A program made the position numbers and the translations under genes. A DNA stretch of 48,370 bases from JALZAQ01 sp038253885 (GTDB lineage: Bacteria > Gemmatimonadota > Gemmatimonadetes > Gemmatimonadales > Gemmatimonadaceae). The stretch spans positions 1-48,370 of the forward strand of contig JBBSGP010000024.1 in the NCBI GenBank assembly GCA_038253885.1, written 5' to 3'. Below are positions 1 through 6,733 of the stretch, piece by piece (within the stretch, counting starts at the first letter, position 1; each line of letters opens with the position of its first letter). The notes beneath the pieces were generated by a model. The model worked only from the letters and a program-made list of their open reading frames with translations, did no database searches and was not told where the DNA came from.

Positions 1-237
1 ATAGCCCGCACCACTCGCCTCGTAGCACGCTCGGAGCTCGCCATCGCGCGCGATCCGCTCGAGCCACCGCTTCAGCTTCGGCAGATCGTTCGGCAATCGG
101 TCGAGTCGCGTGGGGGTCTTCGCCTCGGCGGGCAACACGGCAACGGTCATCGCGTCCTTGTGCACATCCATGCCGAGATAGATGATAGACCGAGTATCAA
201 CCGCAATCGGTGCGGCCGGATTGGGAAAGGGTGACAT
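1..237 (-). CDS. IS110-family transposase, N-terminal part (runs off window)
   Basis: This is the first 79 codons of an IS110-family (DEDD-type) recombinase, open at the window edge. The conserved start of the RuvC-like domain is visible: YLGMDVHKD around residues 20-28 places the first acidic residue at D24, and CYEASGAGY at residues 71-79 places the second at E73. The third and fourth acidic residues and the C-terminal Tnp_20 domain with its catalytic serine lie outside. A GGAG about 8 nt upstream supports the ATG at 237. IS110 enzymes are known to insert elements by an RNA-guided mechanism and usually lack long terminal inverted repeats. Whether the rest of the gene is intact cannot be seen. 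Confidence 0.9.
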   Translation of the reverse strand, partial: MSPFPNPAAPIAVDTRSIIYLGMDVHKDAMTVAVLPAEAKTPTRLDRLPNDLPKLKRWLERIARDGELRACYEASGAGY

Positions 238-417
238 GGGTTGGTCTCCGTGAAATGCGACAGTGTGACCGTCGCAGGTGGCTCTGGTGACTCCGTCTCA
301 ACGCGCGAGGAACTAACCCACGCGAAGGCCGGAGGCCAGCCCAGTCATACTTTCTAGGCCGAAAGCAACTCAAAGTGCACGGTTGGGAAAACTTGGGGGT
401 TTCGTCTCCGCGACTGG
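238..417 (-). mobile_element. IS110 left-end noncoding region, putative bridge RNA locus
   Basis: About 180 nt upstream of the transposase start carry no gene but are rich in short inverted repeats. TGCGAC at 256-261 pairs with GTCGCA at 271-276, and a GGCC-TCC-GGCC hairpin lies near 330-340. In IS110-group elements the noncoding end upstream of the recombinase is known to encode the structured bridge RNA that selects target and donor DNA. Position, length and structure fit, but the outer boundary of the element (somewhere near 400-420) and the guide loops are not determined. I put the limit just before the next region by inference only. Confidence 0.45.
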
Positions 418-873
418 TTGGCATTCGCGCCGGGACCAAAGAGCCGCAGCCTCGATGATCCGGGTTGTTTCATCAACGCCTCGCACGCCAAGCCTGACCT
501 CTCGTCAGGGCCACCCCCGGGTCGCGGCAGAGAGTTCCTGGCCTACCGCGTGATCGGGCCGCTTGATGCCGCCCACCCACGCGCTGGTCCCGTTGCCCGC
601 CCCCGACACATCCGCGCGGCACACAGATCGTCACCATACGCCTTCACCCGACGCTCTCCTCTCGCGGGCACAGAACGGCTAAGAGGGTCGGTCACTAACG
701 GGACCCACCTGCACCAACAGGCCCGCCCACCGCACCATTACAACCACGCATTCACCGCACGGTCACGCAGTCAGGCCACAACCACATCACCATGGCCGCG
801 CACGCTCATTCCGCAAGGCACGAAACGCGCGTTGGATGACTGTCCCACCCCCGCCGAAAGGCCGAGCAACCCG
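418..873. other. 456 bp with no supported gene
   Basis: An open frame reads through this stretch into the histidine kinase, but the translation is rich in Arg, His, Pro and Ser and resembles no domain. It is most simply a GC-rich interval without stop codons. It may hold the kinase promoter and the IS110 insertion junction. I could not identify a convincing promoter or terminator. Confidence 0.5.
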
Positions 874-1998
874 ATGTCGAACCTCGCCAAGTTCATCCGA
901 GACAACACCGAGCCGATCCTTGCCGAATGGGAGACGTTCGCCCGTACCCTCCCCTTGGCTGCCCCCATGGACATCGTTGCGCTCCGCGACCACGCCAAGG
1001 AGATGCTCGGCGTCATCGCCCGCGACCTCGATACCCCACAGACGGGGCCGCAGCAGACTGACAAAGCGAAGGGGAACGCCGACGCCGAAGAAACCGGCCC
1101 GCCCAGCACTGCTGCCCAGGAGCACGGCGCGGCCCGTGCGGAGAGTGGCTTCACGGTTGCCCAGATGCTGTCCGAGCTCCGCGCCCTCCGCGCCAGCGTC
1201 ATGCGCCTCTGGATGAAGGAGCAGCGCGACATCGCCGTCGCCGACCTGGAGGACGTGATCCGATTCAACGAGGCCATCGATCAGGCCATCGCCGAATCCA
1301 TCACCCAATACAGCGACGACATCGGTCACGCCAAAGAACGATTCCTCGGCATTCTCGGCCACGATCTCCGCACCCCGCTGGGTGCGATTCTGATGTCCGC
1401 GAGCCTCATGCTCGAGACGGGCGAGCTCGCTGAGCCGCACCTCACCCTTGTGACGCGGATTGCCCGCGGCGCTCGACGCATGAACCACATGGTGGCCGAT
1501 CTCCTCAATTTCACGCAGACCAGCTTCGGAGAGGGCATTCCGATCGTGCGCGCCGAGATGGACATGCCCAAGATGGTCCACGACGTTGTCGCCGAGATCG
1601 CCGCGCTCTACCCCAAGACCACGGTGAAGGTGGAGACGACCGGAGATCTACACGGCCAGTGGGACTGCGCGCGTCTCACCCAGGCGCTCACGAATCTCAT
1701 CGGTAATGCCGTGCAGCACGGCGCCAAGGACGCGCCGATCAAAGTTGAGGCGGTCGGCGCCGCAGACGAAATCACGATCGCCGTCCAGAACGAGGGACCA
1801 GCAATTCCTGACGAACAGTTGCTGACCATCTTCCAGGTGGGAACGCACTCCGCATCCAAGGGCGCGGGCGACGACCATCTCGGGCTCGGCCTCTACATCG
1901 TCGAGAAGATCGTGCTGGCCCACGGCGGATCGATCGACGTCCGCTCCACCAACGTGGACGGGACCACTTTCACGGTTCACCTACCACGCGCGGCGTAG
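874..1998 (+). CDS. Sensor histidine kinase with RsbRD-like N-terminal domain
   Basis: A predicted 374-residue cytoplasmic kinase with no transmembrane segment. Residues 1-55 and 88-150 resemble the helical RsbRD N-terminal domain, split by a low-complexity Gly/Ala/Glu/Thr insert at about 55-88. The HisKA phospho-acceptor is H163 in LGHDLRTPLG. The HATPase domain shows the N box (TNLIGNAVQH, 273-282), a G1-like NEGPAIP (306-312) and the G2 box LGLGLYIV (336-343). I chose ATG 874 because homology starts there and AAAGG lies 12 nt upstream; the frame stays open further upstream without recognisable protein. There is no response regulator next to it, so it is an orphan kinase here and its signal is unknown. 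Confidence 0.85.
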   Translation: MSNLAKFIRDNTEPILAEWETFARTLPLAAPMDIVALRDHAKEMLGVIARDLDTPQTGPQQTDKAKGNADAEETGPPSTAAQEHGAARAESGFTVAQMLSELRALRASVMRLWMKEQRDIAVADLEDVIRFNEAIDQAIAESITQYSDDIGHAKERFLGILGHDLRTPLGAILMSASLMLETGELAEPHLTLVTRIARGARRMNHMVADLLNFTQTSFGEGIPIVRAEMDMPKMVHDVVAEIAALYPKTTVKVETTGDLHGQWDCARLTQALTNLIGNAVQHGAKDAPIKVEAVGAADEITIAVQNEGPAIPDEQLLTIFQVGTHSASKGAGDDHLGLGLYIVEKIVLAHGGSIDVRSTNVDGTTFTVHLPRAA

Positions 1999-2438
1999 GC
2001 ACCCGCGCACGACCGCCACGTGAGTCGGATCCGTCGGTTCGTGGTCATCCCAGGCTCTCTCTGTATGGGCAGCGGGCCGAGCGGCACCGCGGGGAGCACC
2101 CGCCCGTCCTTCACCCGCAGCCGGATCGAGTCCGTGCACGCGAAGCGCCCGAGCGGGTCGCACGCCAGCATGAGCAAGCTGGCCTCGTCGCCCGCTGCAA
2201 GCCGCCCGACGGGCGTCCGGTTCGGTAGAACCGATCGAGCTCGGCCAGGTGTTGATCGAGGTCAGCATGCAGCGGCCGAATTGGCCCGCACCTCGGCCAC
2301 GACCGATGTCACCGGTGGCCATTTCAGTCGCCCCCGCCGAACCCAATTCGCCCGGGCTGTGGTGGCGCTGGTGGTGGCGCAGCTCGTGGATGCAAACGCG
2401 CAGTCGCCGAACACGTGAAGGTTCAGCGACTTGCGCTA
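1999..2438. other. 440 bp without a supported gene, possible remnant
   Basis: Several frames are open, as expected at this GC content, but none has a convincing start and none matches a family I know. One minus-strand frame (about 2230 to 1977) reads like ordinary protein for about 60 residues but starts only at TTG and ends in the 3' end of the kinase gene. It could be the decayed end of a gene. I see no clear terminator for the kinase. Confidence 0.4.
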
Positions 2439-2467
2439 TAGCAGGGGCGGGACTCGAACCCGCGACC
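2439..2467 (+). repeat. Imperfect direct repeat, copy 1 (tRNA 3' half)
   Basis: These 29 bases match 14264-14292 at 26 positions and in the same orientation. They form the 3' acceptor strand and T arm of the two tRNAs that bracket the polysaccharide cluster. The similarity may simply reflect conserved tRNA structure. Confidence 0.7.
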
Positions 2468-2512
2468 CCGGCATTATGAGTGCCGTGCTCTAACCAGCTG
2501 AGCTACCCTGCC
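2439..2512 (-). tRNA. tRNA with anticodon CAT (elongator Met, or Ile2)
   Basis: A complete cloverleaf can be folded. The acceptor stem is GGCAGGG with CCCTGCT (a G1-U72 pair at the end) and the discriminator base is A. The D arm contains TAGCTCAGCTGGTTAGAG. The anticodon stem is CGGCA/TGCCG around loop CTCATAA, and the T arm is GCGGG-TTCGAGT-CCCGC. No CCA is encoded. The anticodon CAT fits elongator tRNA-Met or, after lysidine modification, tRNA-Ile2; I cannot separate these by eye. It is not the initiator, because the acceptor end pairs and the anticodon stem lacks the three G-C pairs. Confidence 0.95.
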
Positions 2513-2545
2513 GCTCGCCCGCTTCCAACCGGAAACAGTCGGAAA

Positions 2546-2574
2546 AATCTACCCGAGCCGCTCAGCGGAGACAA
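2546..2574 (-). promoter_or_regulatory. Promoter of the CAT tRNA
   Basis: On the minus strand a TTGTCT box (2569-2574) and a TAGATT box (2546-2551) are separated by exactly 17 bp, facing the tRNA. Predicted transcription starts about 27 nt before the mature 5' end. The initiator tRNA promoter in this window has the same TAGATT -10 box. Confidence 0.6.
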
Positions 2575-2690
2575 TCCGGACTGCCGGCCGAGAGCCCCGG
2601 CGTCACCCGTTCCTGGGCGATTGGGGAACCGGTCCGTGCGCTTGACAGCCGCAGCCACGGCGTAACTCCGCTACATCGGCCCTCCCCGCC

Positions 2691-2728
2691 GTGGCAGCCT
2701 TGCCACAGCCCACTCGCTCCCATACACT
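2691..2728 (+). promoter_or_regulatory. Polysaccharide cluster promoter with inverted repeat over -35
   Basis: TTGCCA at 2700-2705 and TACACT at 2723-2728 are 17 bp apart. The -35 box lies inside an inverted repeat, GTGGCA at 2691-2696 and TGCCAC at 2701-2706, which could be an operator. The predicted start near 2735 gives a leader of about 148 nt. Confidence 0.55.
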
Positions 2729-2780
2729 TTTTGCGGCGCGCGCCCTATTCGGAGGGGACGACGGCTGCTCCAGGCGTCGC

Positions 2781-2800
2781 GCAAAGGGTACACCCTTTGC
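2781..2800 (+). promoter_or_regulatory. Leader hairpin upstream of the cluster
   Basis: GCAAAGGG (2781-2788) and CCCTTTGC (2793-2800) form a perfect 8 bp stem with a TACA loop in the predicted 5' leader. No run of T follows, so it is not a standard terminator. Its role is unknown. Confidence 0.45.
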
Positions 2801-2882
2801 CGGTCCCCCCCTCGATCTCCGCAGACGCGCCGCCTTCACTCCCGCGCGCTGCGCCCCGCCCGCTCACGGAGGACAAGTCGGA

Positions 2883-4004
2883 ATGCACTGGGGCATTGAC
2901 GCTCAGCGCCTGAGCGGCCAACGTCTCGGCGTCGGCCGCTACATCGAGCAGCTCGTCGGCCACTGGGCCGACATGAAGCGGGCCTCCGACCGCCTCACGC
3001 TGTTCGTGCGGGAACGCGGCGCCGCGTCCGACCTCCCCTTCCCTTCGGGCTTCTCCGTCAGCGCTCCCGGACCCAAGTTGAGCGGGCAACTCTGGCAGAA
3101 CCTGGTCCTCCCACGCCATACGGGCGACCTCGACGTCCTGTTCTGCCCCAGCTACACGGCGCCCCTCCGCTACCGGGGACGCTGCGTCGTTGCCATCCAC
3201 AGCACCAACGAGATCATGGCCGGCACGCATTCCTGGCTGCACCAGCACACGTACGCACGGCTCTATCGGATGAGCGCGCGGCGCGCCGATCGCGTGATCG
3301 TTCCGTCCGAGAGCACCAAGCAGGACATCCAGGCGCTGTACGGCATTCCCGCGTCGAAGATCGATGTGGTGCCACAGGGCGCCAATGCCGACTTCCGGCC
3401 CCTCAACGATCCGGAACTGATGCGTGCGACGCGGGTGCGCTATCTCGGCGAGGACGTTCCGTACGTGGTCTTCGTCGGGAAGCTCTCCCTCCGGAGGAAC
3501 ATCCCGGTTCTGCTGGAGGCGTTCGCCCAGCTCAAGCGCACCACCGCCCTCCCGCACAAGCTGCTCCTCATGGGCCCGAACAGCTCCGACGTTCCGTTGG
3601 CCCGCCTCACGAGCGAGCTCGGGCTCACCGATAGCGTCGTCCAGACGGACGGCCGGGTCGCGAGCCATCGCGAGCTCGTCCCCGTCTACAACGCCGCGGA
3701 TCTGTACGTGAATGCCTCGAGCTACGAAGGATTCTCGATGACCCTGGTAGAGGCCATCGCCTGCGGCACTCCGGTGGTGGGCGTGAACCGCGCCGCAGTC
3801 GGCGAGATCGCCGGCCAGTGCGGTCTGATGGTGGAGGCGCCGGACCGGGACCTTCTCGCCGGCGCGATGGAGCGCGCGCTCACCGACCGCGCGCTCCACG
3901 CCGAGCTCCGGCGGAAGGGGCTCGAGCGCGCGAACGACTTTCGCTGGGAGAACACGGCTCGGCTCACGCTCGACGTGCTGCGGCGCGTGGGAGAGGCCGC
4001 GTGA
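2883..4004 (+). CDS. Glycosyltransferase family 4
   Basis: A predicted 373-residue GT-B retaining glycosyltransferase, probably cytoplasmic and adding one sugar to a lipid-linked glycan from a nucleotide-sugar donor. The N-terminal acceptor domain starts with a GVGRY loop (16-20). The C-terminal GT4 domain begins at about residue 193 (PYVVFVGK) and contains the family EX7E motif, E282 in YEGFS and E290 in LVEAIACG. ATG 2883 is chosen because GGAGG sits 10 nt upstream and the family N-terminus starts there; the frame is open further upstream without homology. It is the first gene of the polysaccharide cluster and overlaps rfbF by 4 nt. Donor and acceptor cannot be deduced. Confidence 0.9.
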   Translation: MHWGIDAQRLSGQRLGVGRYIEQLVGHWADMKRASDRLTLFVRERGAASDLPFPSGFSVSAPGPKLSGQLWQNLVLPRHTGDLDVLFCPSYTAPLRYRGRCVVAIHSTNEIMAGTHSWLHQHTYARLYRMSARRADRVIVPSESTKQDIQALYGIPASKIDVVPQGANADFRPLNDPELMRATRVRYLGEDVPYVVFVGKLSLRRNIPVLLEAFAQLKRTTALPHKLLLMGPNSSDVPLARLTSELGLTDSVVQTDGRVASHRELVPVYNAADLYVNASSYEGFSMTLVEAIACGTPVVGVNRAAVGEIAGQCGLMVEAPDRDLLAGAMERALTDRALHAELRRKGLERANDFRWENTARLTLDVLRRVGEAA

Positions 4005-4771
4005 AGACGGTGATCCTTGCCGGAGGACTCGGCACGCGCCTCGGCGACGAGACGGGCACCAAGCCGAAGCCGATGGTGGAGATCGGCGGCCGCCCGATTC
4101 TGTGGCACATCATGCAGATCTACGCCGCATACGGCTTCAACGAGTTCGTGCTCGCGCTCGGTCACCGATCGGAGGTCATCAAGCGGTTCTTTCTCGATTA
4201 CTATCACCTGCGCAACAGCCTCAGCATCGATCTGGCGTCCAACCAGGTGACGGTGCGGAGCGCCGAGTGCGAGAACTGGCTGGTGCACCTGTGCGATACC
4301 GGCCTCGATGCGCAGACCGGAGGGCGGCTCAAGCGCCTCTCCTCGTTCGTGAGCGATGGCACCTTCATGATGACGTATGGCGACGGCGTCGCCGACGTGA
4401 ATGTGCGTGAGCTCCTCGCCTTCCATCGCCGGCACGGACGGCTGGCGACGATCACCGCCGTGCGCCCGCCCGCGCGCTTTGGGTCGCTCACCTTCGACGG
4501 CGACCTGGTGACGGACTTCTCCGAGAAGCCCCAGGTCGGAGAAGGATGGATCAACGGGGGCTTTTTCGTGCTCGAGCCTGCCGTGCTCGACTACATCGAA
4601 GCCGATGACACCCCCTTCGAGCGCGCACCCCTCGAGAGGCTGGCCGCCGACGGGCAGCTCGCGGCGTACCGGCACGATGCGTTCTGGCAGTGCATGGACA
4701 CGATGCGCGATGTGCGTCTTCTCGACTCCCTCTGCGAGCGCGGTCGTCCGCCGTGGCAGGTATGGAAGTAG
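4001..4771 (+). CDS. rfbF: Glucose-1-phosphate cytidylyltransferase
   Basis: This enzyme makes CDP-glucose from CTP and glucose 1-phosphate, the first step to CDP-3,6-dideoxyhexoses. The 256 residues match the family length of about 257. The nucleotide-binding motif LAGGLGTRL is at residues 6-14, followed by KPKPMVEIGGRPILWHIM, which fits cytidylyl rather than thymidylyl transferases, and YGDGV in the metal-binding region. It starts at GTG 4001, overlapping the GT4 gene in a GTGA junction, and its end overlaps the rfbG start by 10 nt, so it is translationally coupled on both sides. Confidence 0.95.
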   Translation: MKTVILAGGLGTRLGDETGTKPKPMVEIGGRPILWHIMQIYAAYGFNEFVLALGHRSEVIKRFFLDYYHLRNSLSIDLASNQVTVRSAECENWLVHLCDTGLDAQTGGRLKRLSSFVSDGTFMMTYGDGVADVNVRELLAFHRRHGRLATITAVRPPARFGSLTFDGDLVTDFSEKPQVGEGWINGGFFVLEPAVLDYIEADDTPFERAPLERLAADGQLAAYRHDAFWQCMDTMRDVRLLDSLCERGRPPWQVWK

Positions 4772-5760
4772 CCGCCTCGCCCGACACCGCCGCCGGCCGG
4801 TGGAGCGGCCGCCGTGTGCTCGTCACCGGCGCGACCGGCCTCATCGGCTCGTGGCTCGTGCGCGACCTGATCGCCGGAGGCGCGGACGTGGTCGCGCTCG
4901 TGCTCGACGCGGACCCGCACAGCGAGCTCTTTCGCAGCGGCGACATCGCGCGTGTCGCCGTCGTGAACGGCATGCTCGAAGACTACCGCGCCGTCGAGCG
5001 CGCGATCGCGCTGCACGAGGTGGACACGGTCTTCCATCTGGGCGCACAGACCCTCGTCGGGGTCGCACATCGTTCTCCGCTCGCGACTTTCGAGGCCAAC
5101 ATTCGAGGCACCTACAACCTCCTCGAAGCCTGTCGCACGCATCGTTCCCATGTCGAGCGCGTGATCGTCGCGTCGAGCGACAAGGCATACGGCGAAGGAG
5201 AAACCCTGCCCTACACCGAGACGATGCCTCTTCGCGGCACACATCCGTACGAGGTGTCGAAGAGCTGCGCGGATCTGCTCGCGCAGTCCTATTACCGGAG
5301 CTATGGCCTCCCCGTCACGGTCGCGCGCTGTGGCAACGTCTACGGTGGAGGTGACCTCAACTGGAGCCGGCTCGTGCCGGGCACCATCCGGTCGTTGCTG
5401 CGCGGCGAGCGACCGGTGATTCGCAGCGACGGAAGCTTTCGCCGGGACTATATCTTCGTTCGCGATGTCGTACGCGCCTATCTCACGCTCGCTGAGCGGA
5501 TGGGATGCCCGGGAGTGGATGGTGAGGCCTTCAACTTCAGCGATGAGTCGCCGCTCTCTGTGCTCGAGATGGTCGGGGCGATCGCGGTCGCCGTCGGCAC
5601 CGGAATGGAGCCGGATATCCGGAACGTGGCCGTGGGAGAGATCCGAGACCAGTATCTCTCATCGGCCAAAGCTCGCCGCGTTCTGGGGTGGAAGGCGGAA
5701 TCGTCTCTGCCCGGCGCCCTGCGCGAAACCGTCGGCTGGTATCGTGACGCTCTCCGCTGA
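4762..5760 (+). CDS. rfbG: CDP-glucose 4,6-dehydratase
   Basis: An extended SDR enzyme (332 residues) that converts CDP-glucose to CDP-4-keto-6-deoxyglucose. The NAD-binding motif GATGLIG is at 23-29. The catalytic YxxxK is Y163 and K167 in HPYEVSK, and SSDKAYG at 138-144 supplies the Asp and Lys typical of this dehydratase group. CGNVYGGGDLNWSRLVPGTI is also characteristic. ATG 4762 lies inside the end of rfbF; an earlier in-frame start at 4690 would add residues with no homology. It is slightly shorter than the usual 355 or so residues. Its place after rfbF matches the O-antigen order in enterobacteria. Confidence 0.93.
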   Translation: MEVAASPDTAAGRWSGRRVLVTGATGLIGSWLVRDLIAGGADVVALVLDADPHSELFRSGDIARVAVVNGMLEDYRAVERAIALHEVDTVFHLGAQTLVGVAHRSPLATFEANIRGTYNLLEACRTHRSHVERVIVASSDKAYGEGETLPYTETMPLRGTHPYEVSKSCADLLAQSYYRSYGLPVTVARCGNVYGGGDLNWSRLVPGTIRSLLRGERPVIRSDGSFRRDYIFVRDVVRAYLTLAERMGCPGVDGEAFNFSDESPLSVLEMVGAIAVAVGTGMEPDIRNVAVGEIRDQYLSSAKARRVLGWKAESSLPGALRETVGWYRDALR

Positions 5761-6733
5761 AACGGGGTCCGGCGCTCTGACCGGACGACGCGTGCTGGTG
5801 ACTGGCGCGGCCGGCTTCATCGGCTCGCACGTGGTGCGACGGTTGGCGCGAAGCGGCGCACGCGTGTCCGCTCTCGCACGGCCGGGCAGCGATCGCTGGC
5901 GGCTGACCGACGTCGGAAGCGACGTCCAGATGATCGCGCGCGACCTCTCGGAGCTGGGAGAGGGACCGCTGCTTCCGGCCCTCGAGGACATCGAGATCAT
6001 CCTCCATCTCGCGGCAGCCGGGGTGAACCCGTGCGCGCAGGCCAGCACCGCCATGGCTCGAACCAACATCATGGGGACGCTCTCGGTGATGCAGACCGCC
6101 GAGCGTGTGGGCGCAGCGCGGGTCGTCTACTGCGGCTCCTGCTTCGAGTACGGCACCGCGAGCGGCGCGACGGAGGATGCACCGATCACACCACTGTCGG
6201 AGTACGGCGCCACCAAGGCGGCCGGCTGGCTCGTGGCGCGCGCGGCGTCCCGCCGCAGCGGCGTGCCGGTGGTGGCGCTCCGACCATTCACCGTCTTCGG
6301 CCCGTACGAGGGTGCACAGCGTCTCGTGCCCTACGCGATCCTCCGCGCCCTCGCGGAGGCGAAGATGGAGTTCACCGCGGGCACGCAGCTTCGCGATTTC
6401 GTCTACGTCGACGATGCCGTGGACGCCTTTCTCATGGCCGCCACCGGCGACGGCCTGGATGGCTCGGTGATGAATGTGTGCACCGGCGTGCCGTGCCGTG
6501 TCCGCGAAGTCGTCGAGACGATCGTCGAGCTCTCGGGCGGGAAGGCGCTCCCGCGTTTCGGTACACGACCCTTTCGGGCCGACGAGGCGCCGGCGATCAC
6601 CGGCGATCCCTCGCGCGCTCGCACCATGATGGGGTGGAGCGCCAGGACGTCGCTGCGCGATGGGCTGCGGTTGACCGTCGACTGGCTGCGCGAGCACGGG
6701 CCGAGCTTTCCGGAGTATCAGAGTGTCCACTGA
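5744..6733 (+). CDS. NAD-dependent epimerase/dehydratase (extended SDR)
   Basis: A 329-residue extended SDR with the GAAGFIG cofactor loop at 21-27, a catalytic serine region CGSC (130-133) and Y154/K158 in YGATK. Its position between rfbG and rfbH suggests it reduces or epimerises a CDP-keto-deoxyhexose, like CDP-paratose, CDP-abequose or ascarylose-forming reductases, but I cannot assign the product from motifs. GTG 5744 gives a 17 nt overlap with rfbG and retains the whole Rossmann fold; much of the open frame further upstream is rfbG read in another frame. The 3' end overlaps rfbH by 11 nt. An unrelated deoxysugar role is possible. Confidence 0.8.
   Translation: MTLSAETGSGALTGRRVLVTGAAGFIGSHVVRRLARSGARVSALARPGSDRWRLTDVGSDVQMIARDLSELGEGPLLPALEDIEIILHLAAAGVNPCAQASTAMARTNIMGTLSVMQTAERVGAARVVYCGSCFEYGTASGATEDAPITPLSEYGATKAAGWLVARAASRRSGVPVVALRPFTVFGPYEGAQRLVPYAILRALAEAKMEFTAGTQLRDFVYVDDAVDAFLMAATGDGLDGSVMNVCTGVPCRVREVVETIVELSGGKALPRFGTRPFRADEAPAITGDPSRARTMMGWSARTSLRDGLRLTVDWLREHGPSFPEYQSVH

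Larger units (their letters stand above)
2513..2882. other. 370 bp divergent intergenic region: tRNA and cluster promoters, leader
   Basis: No gene. It holds a leftward promoter for the tRNA (2546-2574), a rightward promoter for the polysaccharide cluster (2700-2728), a leader of about 150 nt with a hairpin at 2781-2800, and a strong ribosome binding site GGAGG at 2868-2872, 10 nt before the first start codon. Confidence 0.65.

Noticed and set aside
418..873. Extension of the kinase frame as a 526-residue protein
   Set aside because: The first 152 residues are compositionally odd, match nothing and precede a good start with a ribosome binding site at 874.
787..1581. Long antisense frames opposite the histidine kinase
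   Set aside because: The sense strand encodes a full kinase domain; antisense openness is expected at this GC content.
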